Origin: Opisthorchis felineus
Lineage: Eukaryota > Platyhelminthes > Trematoda > Opisthorchiida > Opisthorchiidae
DNA length: 64,000 bases
Reading direction: 5' to 3'
Assembly: GCA_004794785.1 (NCBI GenBank)
Contig: SJOL01007351.1
Coordinates: forward strand, 373,164-437,163
This document shows, one piece after another, positions 9,468-21,400 of the stretch. Both the position numbers and the translations under genes were made by a program. A model generated the notes under the pieces. It searched no databases and had not been told where the DNA came from. It saw only the letters and a program-made list of their open reading frames with translations. The first letter of the stretch is position 1, and each line of letters starts with the position of its first letter.

Positions 9468-12400
9468 CTGAAAAATTGAACTCGGAAGATGTTACATTTG
9501 AAATTTTAGATGCTTCTTGTGTTCCTGATTAGACTGCCCTTTTGAGGCTCCTAACTTGTCATCTAAATTGACCACAGTACGGAAGGACGAACAGTGCTGC
9601 TTTCCAACTATTTATCCTGTTGCAAAGAGGGTGTCCGGTTTTCACAGCTCTTCAGAAAAGTCCATGCCCACCTTAAAATGTGAACTTTAGGCACAGGAGC
9701 AGAATATATAGCTATCATAAACTGCACATCGTCACTTGCCACCCAATGCCATGCTGGACCATCCTCTAGGAGTTGACCAAGACAAACTTGAGGCGATGTT
9801 CTTGGGATAACTAATCAACTAAGGATAACTACTAATGGTTAGTTTGTCTGTACGTTACTCCCTCGCCAGTAGCATGACTTCGAAAAAGTCAAGCAAATTT
9901 GGTCTTATTCGGGAAGTAGTCGTATAAGGCTGCGACCATATTTCATAACAGCCCTGAATAACCTGTCTATCGCTAGTAGTATGCGCAAACGCATTACGTA
10001 TTCCTATGAGAAATTAGTTGTAGATAAATTCGGAAACAAACCCATCAAAATGGAAGATATCACCACGTTCCATACAATCCGAATATGTCGCTTGTACGCT
10101 GGGTTGTTTGTGTTTAAGTATCCACGATCTCTCTATTGTTTGATCTCTCCTAAAAATAGTGTCAGAAAACGCGTTTCTCCAGTGAACTCGTTCAACTGCG
10201 TCACTCATCTTAGACGCTAGGTGGAGGCGCACAGACCTGACTCATTTGCATACCAATTTGATTTTGACGGGTGACACACCTAGAACCCAGCTGAATCTCT
10301 CGTTTATGATGATTTTAAGCTTAAAAATGAGTGTAGTTCGCTAATTTCATGCAATTTGGGTTCAAGTAGAACACAAGGTTGACGGAAACTCGAGGACTAG
10401 GCCTACTTGATGAGCCCGAAGATGAGCGAAGCAGGTGGTGGGTTGTCGAAGGGTTTTCAGCAAACTTATGAGTAGTGTATTAGTCTGAGTCAGTTTTCTC
10501 TTAGAACAAAATGAAAATGAAGATTAAAAGAAAAGAACGTTTGTGTGTCTCCATCCTAATGTTCCACGGAAACATCCCTCTGAATGTCATTTTTCCGGAT
10601 ACCCTTGAAAATCGAACTACGGAATATCCTCAGCGTATTCTGCAGGTGTCTGAAAGTTCTAAGACAATGATAGGACTCCAGTCTACTTCGTCAAGGTTAC
10701 TATTTACTCCGGGCGCTCCAGGATTTGAATCATTGTTGAGCCGTGAGTCAAGTTGAGTTGCAAAGAAACACGCAGAAACACTATCTGTATTTAATTGGCA
10801 GTGGGTGTTTCATCCTATTTCAAAGATATTTACAGCGGCTTCACAAATAGCCAATACTTCCTGAAGTAGTTTAAGGAGAAATGAAGCACCTGAACCGTCT
10901 ATCCATGAAGGAATCAACAGACCGTAAAACCTGCAAATGAGCAAGATTTTGCAGGAAAGATTACCAAAATATGCTACACCGAAGCCACATTCAGTGAAGC
11001 AAATAACAGTTGCAGAAGTTCATACGGCAGCTTAGGCGTCTCCCTAAAATAACTTTCTACTCAACGGTGTCACTCATTCTACAAGAGTCAAACCACCAGT
11101 TTTAACGTAATTCTTTATCTCGACTGGGACATCGGAAGTCACTTGCAGCGATTAGGCTCTATAATCCGAATGACACGGGCACCACGGCGCTGCACACTTG
11201 ATGTGGCATTAGTGTGGCAGGCCGAAAAACTCACTGGGCATTATTACTCATCTGAAATCATGTGAGATTATTCCACCCTGCCTCTCCGATAACAGCCCAC
11301 ACTAACGACTCAAATGTATCGTGATATGGCTGCTATTCTCCTGCTAACCTACCATTATTTAAATCAATGCTGTACATTAACTTAAACACCACCAAGGATG
11401 GCATTAGTGAGAGTTCACTGTATTGGTGAACTGTTTTGCCCAGCGTTGGCTCTGGAGGTTTTCCTATTTTTACCTGTCCAAAATTTGAGGGCGTGTTAAT
11501 AGTAATAATAACAGGAGTGGCGTTTTCTCTAGGGAACCCTCTTAAAGTAACCAATGAAGAGTTGTCCTTTGTGCATAGTGGTTTATCTTGAACCTGTCCT
11601 TGTTAAATCAAATAATCCGAACAACTGAGCTACGAAGTTGCTTCAGATTATGACTTTAACATAGTCGTTGAAGATTCCTAGATATACTGATGCTAGAACT
11701 ACAGGTGTAGACAGACACATTCAAAAGATCAACGTTGAATTAAAATTTCAAATGTTTCTTCTCAAGTGACCTAACTCCTCAAATTGGTGTAATGCGAGGC
11801 ATGACCCTTTGATTTTTTTAAATTTTTCTTGAATTGAGTTCACTAATCTTGTGGGCAACCTATTCTTTGACATATTATACTACTTAGTGTCGTATTTGGC
11901 TCGTGCTCGTCTTTTCAATGCCTTTTGGTTTGTAATGGCGAGCTATTAGCAAATGAAACAGAATAACCACTAGACTTACTCGAGGTAAAAATTGCACACT
12001 GTAAGGTAGCCGCCAAGGACTTCATTGTGATGACAGTAGTGGGTGTAGCAACCAACTCGATCCGAATTCGCCCAGACAAGCTGAAAGTAATTTTAAAAGT
12101 AGCGTAGCGAGCAATTTTTCGCCGCTATGTACCTATATACTTAAGAGAGTAAAAGGCAACTGAACAACTGATGAATTTATTGAGTGGAAAAATTTCCCTT
12201 GTGACGTAAAAGCTTCCCCAGGTTAAGTGAGCAAGTGACCAGTTTGACCGAGGTTTAAGACAATGACCCAGAGTGTGGAACCTCTTTCAACTGGATGGCT
12301 AAATAAATGATAAACGATGGCTAAAATACCTTTGTCAACAGTAAGGGTGACTGAGTATTGCCACCAGCTAGTAAGGGACAAGAATTAAGATCATTATGGG

Positions 12401-15400
12401 CCAAGTTTGGGGCCTTGGTCTAGCAGTTCAGAGCATCTAGTCAATGATTCCGCTTGATACATAAATGTACAAATGTATTTTGTAGTTGGTGTGAATTCGA
12501 ATAGAGACAGTTAGCGGACTTGGGTGCTTTTTGGCTTCGTACTTCAGATCCCAAGAAATTCTGTTGATGACTCCAGTTTATGATGACCCCAAAATCACCA
12601 CGCGTCAAATCGGAGAGGCTGAAACGCGTTTCCACACGCTCACCCATTTTCACCCTCTATTCTAGATATAATGGGATGCTAGTTGATTTCTGCTGCCCCG
12701 ACTGTCAGCTGTCATACTATGAATCGTAACACCCCACCCCTAATTCGGACATTTTCTGAACCTATTTAGTGTTCCATCTATAATCTATGTCCCGCCATTA
12801 CTGAGTCTTTTGGCTTGGAGATTTCTGGCCGTCTCTCCCACATAAGCCTTATAACAGTCGTCGAAATAAAACTTGTACACAGTCTCTGGCTCTGTCTACC
12901 TGAGGGCAATCCTTTAAAGCACGCTAGTGCACGACACAGTATTCAGAAGGCTTCAGGGGCACTGATTTGTGTGTAGAATAACTCTATCCGCTATTGGGGC
13001 CAGCCGCAGGTACCAGCACTGAGGCCAAATGAAGTAGCTAGGTATGCACTATGTCGGGCCTTCTACTTAAGTTAGGACTGCGATTTGATCAGCTTCTTCT
13101 CCGCACAGAGCTTTCACACAACTAACCATCGGTGATGGCTATCAGGATTGGCCAATGGGAATTTTGGGACCACTTTCACTCCATGAACATACGACTGGGA
13201 TTCTCAGGTTATTCATCTCCAAGCTCCGATGAATTTCAATATATCAGCAGTGCCTGTTGGCTTCTGGTATGTGCTGGTTTTGTAGCTTTCCAATAATCCA
13301 ATTTCACCGCCAAAAAAGTATAGTGTAGCAGAAGTGCATTCCATCTTCACAATATATCTGAGGTAAGATTTCAAACTTACGCATACTTCTGAAATGCATT
13401 TTGCTTATTCCTTCAGTTACGGCCAGAATATCATCCACGTAACACCAAAATATTTTTGATTGGAATCGAACTCAGATCAAAGCCTTCTCCTAGAAGGCAC
13501 TAGCAATTCAATTGCTAGACTTAATTCCTCTGCGGTGACCTTTCAGCCAGAAACAGAATGGCTGAAGTTCAGGCGTTTTTCAACGCCCTCAACTGTTCTA
13601 GTCACTGTAGGCTGCATTTGTTCTGACAGCACCATGTGTGCCAATAACAAACGGCTGACTATCTCTAGACTCCGCCTTCTACACATCCATACCAAACAAG
13701 TTGACATCGAAACTGACCGGAATCTCACCATACTGCAGGAACCCTCGCAACTTCGATGGCAAAATCGTCCGAGCCTTTAGTAGTTTTGAAAGATTTATGG
13801 ACATTTTTGCTAGCCCGCAAAGCCCTGTTCAACTGTACGTTTATAGCGCAATTTATGCAACTTAGCTTTGTTACAGATAGTGAATAGTAACCGACTTTAA
13901 CTTCAGTATTTACCCCAGCGTTCATTTTTTCCTAAGCTCGATAGATCAGGTGTTGTTTATTTCTATGTCGATAGTCGTCTGCATTCATGACTACTTACGA
14001 GTAGCTTGAATACTAAGAAGTTTCAGTATGGTTTGGAGTTCGGTTTGGAATCGCCTCTGTTTGTCTGTTGTACCTCACCTAGAAAGCTCCAAAAACTTAT
14101 TATGAGATGGCTGCGTCTGTTGCTGGACGAGGAACAAACAGCTAAAAGTTTCACCCTAAAACCCTTCATGTGATAAATGAAACGGTGCTGTGTACTCTGC
14201 CCTACGCCTCCGTGTATAACTGGTGCCATATGTTGTTCTTCTGAAGGTTATTGAACAGCTTTTCAGATATCTCTGTGTTGTTGATGAAAGGAAGGGTCAA
14301 GTATGCGGGAGGCTATGTTCTCTTCAAACGCTGTAGACAATGAAATTAAATGAACACAGCCCTTATTTGATTTAGAGAACTATGTATGACAACCGATTAA
14401 TAGCTCCGAGTGGCCTTGAATACATCACAAGATTGCTGAGCAGAATTATTCGAACTCATTCCCAGTTTCTACGCTATCTGAAGGTGTCCCACGGCAAACC
14501 CTCAAAGTATACCCCTCCAGCTAGTTCGAAGCCCCGTGTTCCTTAATGGAGAGTAAACGGTACAATGATTGTTCCCCTGCAAGCCACGAAACGCACACAA
14601 GTTTGCTTCAAAACAGTGCATTTTCTAGTACCTTTTTCTTAAAAACTGCCTGCGCATGTTAATTTGTTTTTCCAAATCTAGGGATTATTTTGGAAGTTAT
14701 CTAAACGAATCTGCCTACGCAAAACGGGTGAGCACTTGAAGCTTTCGTCACTCCACAGGATGAGGACGTGACGGAAGACGGTCCTTTGTGGATGTTGCTG
14801 TCATCGAAGTTCAAATATGATACGTTTTTATTTGGGGCATGCTGAGTTGGGAAGACTTTTAAACCAGAAATCCAAGTGCACGAACAAAAAGACACGTCTA
14901 GCGATAAACTGAAGCTGCTGACATCCTAAATATTAGAAGTACTTCAGGATGGAGTTGCCGCTAGAATTTTGTCACGGGCACCTATTCAAGCACCTGAAAA
15001 CTTCCAGCTAGAGGATTATCAAAAATCAGGTTTTCAAAGCCACTGTAAAATGAGTGTATTTGAAATGTTTCATGGTTCTCACATTGCCTAAACGACGTCC
15101 TCTCCTGCTGATCTGAGTCTGAGGCATGTTTATAGAGCACAAAAGCCCCCTCTCTTGAGTTTTGGATATGCTGCCAGTTGTTGGTTCTGAAGAGAGTTTT
15201 GCTCCTTTTTCATTCTTGGCCACGTTCCATCAAGGTTGGGTAATATAGGTCAGCAATTTCTCAGCTCAATATGTACATTGACACAGCACTAACAGTAAAC
15301 TCCATCTAACTTCTCCCCACTGGTATCTTACGAAAACTGTCGAAGAGCAAGGCATCCCACGATTTATGCACGAACTTCACCAATGGGGCACGCAAAATTG

Positions 15401-18400
15401 GTTTGACTCAGCTGTTCATGAAAGAAAGGCTCGCCAATCAAACCACCCCTATCTTGCAGAAATCCTCCAAGCAAACTAATATGAAAAGTAACGCTTCTCT
15501 CGTTTCAGCACTTTTCGCAGGAAGGAGTCTCCTTGTAAGCGATAGCCAACTTACAACAAAATCTGGACCATCGGTCGTTGCGGAGAATACTTATTACAAG
15601 TGTACATTTCCGATTCTTCGGAAAAGCAACATTTGAATACACATCTACATGCTTTTATTTTCACCGAGTTGTCTTATCCGCCCCCATTTTTCGTGAAACT
15701 TTGTGAACTGACCTTAGACATGCTAATACATACTGACCCTTTGAGAGGATACCACTTTTTCGCTCCTGATTTTGTAGAGCACTGAGAAGTACGGTCAATC
15801 AGATGGACAGTTATGATCATTATTTATGACCGATCACACAGCTCCCCCTGATTTTGTATGACAAGGTCGCTAGTCGTAATAGTAAAGTTTTGCCAACTAT
15901 ATATATATATATATAGTTGGCAAAACTTTACTATTACGACTAGCGACCTCGTCATACAAAATCAGGGGGAGCTGTGTGATCGGTCATAAATAATGATCAT
16001 AACTGTCCATCTGATTGACCGTACTTCACAGCAAAGGAGTTGCAAACGCAGATTTGGGCCAGAACGCAAATGCAAAACCTAACAACGAGCTGGCAAGCTG
16101 GTTCATAAACCAGAACGTGTACAGTCCGAAAAATGTGATTACGGCCCAAACATAAAACGCCTGAATGTAAACAAAACTGTAGTACCAATTACAAGATGAT
16201 AATGGTGACAGACTAGAGGGTTAAAAATATGCATTTAGGCAGCCATCCAGACGAGCTTTTCAACACTAGAAATAGCTCTCCGTTTTTCTTCTTTATACAA
16301 CAGCATGTGATAAAATATGGTGTGTTTGGAGAACTTTTAGGCGTTAAACGTACCACACTACTCATGAGGTTGCTGAAAACTCTTCGGCAGCCCTTGGGAG
16401 TAGTATGTTACATCTAAACAATGTGTTTTGATATCTCAAATGTTGTACCAACAGAAACATGAAAGGCCTGGCAGCACAATCAGTTGAAGTGTACCACCAT
16501 GAACTGGAGATCCAGTTGGAATCAGTTGAGGTCAAAAACCAAATTCGTGTGCAAATGAGAGTAGTTGTAGAATTTAGGGCTGTTCCGAGAAGAAAACAAA
16601 TCGAATCGTCCCTCGGGAAGCAAGCTGGGATTCTTAGATATAGAGACACTGCGTTTGTGTTTGATCAACCAATGGAACGACCGTCTTACGACAGAATACC
16701 GGTAGTTCACTCGTCGTTGCCTGATTACTATGCTTACTACTATCTACACACCTTGGCCTACAGTTCCTCTGAGTACATGTGTTTTTGACTGTTGCAGCTA
16801 CTTGACACTTATGTCACCTAAACAGTCAAAAAGGGACTATGAATACATCCTGTGGATGCAAATGCGATCATGAGAAAACAACTATTCCGGAATCACCTTT
16901 TGTTCTTACAGTTTTGATTTTCAGATTAAGTGAGTAGACTATCCTGAGGGTCTCTGATGTGGTTCGTTTCGAACACAGAAAGGATGAAACCTCCTGAAGT
17001 ACAACTTTGTTCTTTCGTGCTATCGGATCTTACTTACATTGGCCTGAATGGGTTACTGACCGGATTAGTCAGTCAAAACTAAAGTAGTCTCACTGTATTG
17101 ACTGATTTGTCATCGATAGAATCTCCCGTGAATCTGAATTACACCACCTTGGAGCTAACTGAAATGAAAACACTCTCTTTATCTTATAAGAAATATTGTC
17201 TGGTGTAAAAAACTATACTTCTAACAGGGGAGATAGGGCTTATCAAGGAGAGTCATGTAACAGCTTGTAGTCCAGAATAAAGTTTACTTATGATGAGAGA
17301 ATAGAAATAAAGTCTCAAGTGTGAATTTTTAATGCCAAGCAAGATCTGATGGCTTAAAGCATCCATAAAATTCTTTTGTCGTGATATGTGTCCTATATTA
17401 CACCCTGCTACGTGAACGACAAACGTCCCGCAGTCCCCAATCTACCGGAGGGTCACGGATATAAAGATATCAAATTCACCGCCATCAGCAAACAGATTCA
17501 GCAACAAGAACGAAATCTTGAGCTGGCAAGGAAAGCAAATATTCGGGCGGTTAGCGAAATTTCAAGGACTTATCACAACCGAAAAAATGGGTACTCGGTT
17601 TTAGGCCAGGCCAAAATTTTTTGCCGGACGACCTGGTCATCCTAGTTTTAGGAATTTGCATTTTACAACAACCATAATACTGCATGCTTACCTGAGTATA
17701 GGAACCATGCCTCAACCTACTGGTTTTGGTAATTACCCCGAATTCATAGTCGTTACTCCTTTTTCCCCATTCGTAAACCGGGCTAAATAGGGCGATTAAA
17801 TAGGAGATAGAGGTCAATGAGAGATCACTTAGAGAATCATTCGCTCAGTCCATTTAGTTCACTCAGATGATGAAATTTATTCGGGTAACGGCATACGTCA
17901 CAGCATGGAATGAACCAGAATGAAGCAGAGCATAAACAATGTTTATTGCCTAAGAAATAAAAGCTCGCTACCTACAAAGCATGAGTAGCACGCACAAACA
18001 AGTATACATAAGACGCGGGTCCCTCAGGGAGCAACTCAACACTACGTTACGTGCATCTGCCCTGTTGTAAACTGAGTGACTCCGTCTAAGTTCTATTGAA
18101 CAATTGGACAAATAAATGATCACCAACCCCAGGTGGCGAAACACTGTCCAGAAATATGGCTTTACATCCATTTTATGACTCTTGTACGCACACCTCTAAT
18201 GGCTTAAAATAGAGACTAGATGGTTGTAGAGTGTCTTGTCTTTTCCGTCTCCTCGCTGTCCACTTCCTAGGATTATTATTCGCCGAAAATTCAAAAACTA
18301 GTTTATTACTAACAAAAAATTACCTATAGAGAATATTGGAACCGACGTACTGAGTGATATAATCAAACTTTGTTTCTGGAAATTTTTGACCTGTTAAATC

Positions 18401-21400
18401 AACTGAACTACATGTAATATGACGTAAACAGTGCGTTAACATATTTCCTGCTGTTAGCTTTACGGGTAGGTTCAATATAACAGTCCAAACTTCTGCTCAG
18501 TGAAAGGACCGACCGTGTTCACATAGAGTCCTTTTTTATTGAGAGTTGACTTTTGAAGGGTGATTCGGCTTACCAGCAATTTAGTGCTCAATCCCTTGTG
18601 TTAAAATCAGTACCATTTCGTGAATAAATCGTGTCCTACCTCCAAATAGATAGGCGGTAATGAGCTAACCCAGTATTTTATGATGTGCACCCAAGTGTGC
18701 ACATTGCTACCAGGTACAATGGGAGTAGAAAAGCCATCCAAGGCTGCACTAATCATGACCGATAAAAACCTTTTGAAGGCACATACAATCTCCAACTCAA
18801 GAGACCGGCGGCCTCAATTCTTTGTGAAGACATCACACTGGAAGATATTTGAATGAATCATCTCTGAAAAAAAGGACAGTTTGCTATTTAGTACCATTCC
18901 AGTTTTTGCTCAATGTGAGATGATTACACTACCGAAGCAGTCGAACATGTTTAAACTATACGAAAGTGTTTCCCTAAACATCGAAATGTCTAACCCAAGA
19001 GTAGTCCACGAGCAACCAAAGCAAGTGACTGGCTACCATGTTGTTATAGGTTCTCCAGAAGAGACAGCTGTCGAGGTCACATGGATGGCGACTACATGCT
19101 TCACCTATGAGTGCGTAGCAATGGAGGTAAGGACAGGAATTTACTAGTCCATTCATGTTTGGATATTCTGCTGATACGATGATACCCAGTAGTGTTTTCC
19201 TCGGGGCACAATCACAGAATCATAGCCTAATTTCGAGAATGCAGTTCCAATACCTATCAGGTAATCAAGAGGTCTGCAAAAGGTGTCTGTTCTCTGTAGT
19301 CGTACATTTGGTTGCATCGTATGTATGTTGGCTCGTCAATCCTAGATCCATGTACAAGGTAACGGCTAATAGTGAACAAAGCATCAAAATTGTGGTTTTA
19401 TATTGCCAACAGCGGGCGTTTTTCAAAAGCTCTATTCTCTTAGGTTTTTTCTAATTATTCATAAGACACTAAAGTGTACAAAACTAGGCACAGGCCCATC
19501 TGATCCCTGTTAAGCACACTAGCTTGACAGGATGTGGTTCTAAAGTTCTGTTTCTGCTGGCAGGGCATGTATCCTCCAACATTCGTACACGACGCCTTTC
19601 TACACAGTTCATATGGGAGAAATAGCTGGTCAATACACCGGAATTGTAAATCCAAAAGTTGAGTAGACAAGGTTAACAATAAAAGACATAAAATAGAAAA
19701 TTTCAACTGATTCTGTCACCAATAGAACGGATACGATGAATATTTCGAACGGTTCTTTGTGATACTCGCCAAACTGGAGTACAGTTTTGTGTGATACTTT
19801 GCTTACCTTGTTCTTGAATCCAATGGGCGCTAATCAGTCAGACTTTTCGTGAACGTTAAAAATACTACCTCATCACATTTCACCGAAGCATACTTCTGAA
19901 TAGAACTATATTTAAAACCAATCCACAGGCTTACAGGATACTTGCCTAGTTTCATATTATTGAACCGAACGTTCATCTGCGACATTGCTTTGCAAAATAC
20001 GTGCAGCAGCTTCCTTCGGTTGGCACTGCTTGAATATATGTAAACAGTGACTCTAAACCCATATGTGAATTTCCATAAGCACTTTATTCAGATACCGAGC
20101 AATTCACGTATTTCATGGGTTACGGCCTAATTACCTCGAGACGACGCCAGCCATCCTTTATAGTCCAATCAAATGCTCACATAATATGGTAACATCCTAG
20201 TACATTGACATCTTTACCAGGAAAAGTTCGCTTTCAAGAGGGTTCAAATTTACTTCGCTGTTGGCCTTCTAAAGTTAATGAAGCTGGTTTCGAATGGTTC
20301 TTCATGATTTGCAGCAGAAGTCACCGCTGATTCTAACGAAGTTGCCGTTATAAACTCATAAAGAACCACCTAACCCAAAATTATCAAACAGCTTTTTGTT
20401 AAGCGTGGGCATAAAATCCAAAGTAATCATGGTCGGAATTTCTCAAGAGCAAAAATCACTGACACCGGATAAACTCGGTCGCCTTCCGTCAGGTTATGAA
20501 TAGCTTGATGTGCCCAAGGTAAATTTTTAGTCACAAAATTACGACTTCGTTAGACTCATTAAAACCGAAAGTAGACAGACCTAAAGTGAGAGTTAAGAAT
20601 GCTCCGCAAGGGATTCATCCAAGTAACCCCTTCAGTAAAAATCAGATTGGATTGATAAGAACAGCAATCTGACAGACTTCATCATTGAAAGCGGATCCAG
20701 CTTGAAAGCTATAGAAATGACTTTTGATTAGAAGACCAGAATCCTTAGAGTCTGAAACCCTGGTTCACACACTTTTCAGTTCACCGCCCATCGCAGCTCT
20801 TTTTACATAAAGCTCTTCCCTTCACATCAAATGAATCACCATTGTGATTCGTAAATTCACAACAGTCAACTACACCTTATACATTGTATAAATCCTCTCC
20901 TTAAAGGGAGACTTCTTTGAATGGGGCACCTTGCTGCTGCATAGATGAAAGCATTTATTACCAGGCGCAATTGGGTGCACCCTGAAGCCGAAAAACAGGA
21001 TACAACCCAGTAAAAGAGGACCCAACCATGACAGCTGGATTCACGTTTATATCACACTCTTTTCAACAGTCATCCTTTCCTTGCACAGTCATCCAAACGA
21101 GAATGATGTGAACGTGAATTCTACCAATCCTGCAACCACCTACGATTGAGCAGAAATTGTCGGGCAGGTTTAACTCGCACGTGGCGCCACATGACTGAGA
21201 AGTCTTGACAGCCGACCAGCCGATCGACACAATCAGGAGAGCTACTAGATCGCTGAGCAAAGCAATAACATTGCTCAAGCGTGAATACGTTCATCTGCTC
21301 AGATTTGATAATATTCAGGTGCTTCCACCCTGCGCTACTAGAGTAGTGGAAACATGCACGCCTCGTATGTGAGATGTCCGGATTTCAACCTCCGGCAAGG

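Noticed and set aside
10040..10080. IVW-like string on - as VAL-A exon 4
   Set aside because: No AG acceptor precedes it and no VGC follows. The exon at 11980-12080 has both.
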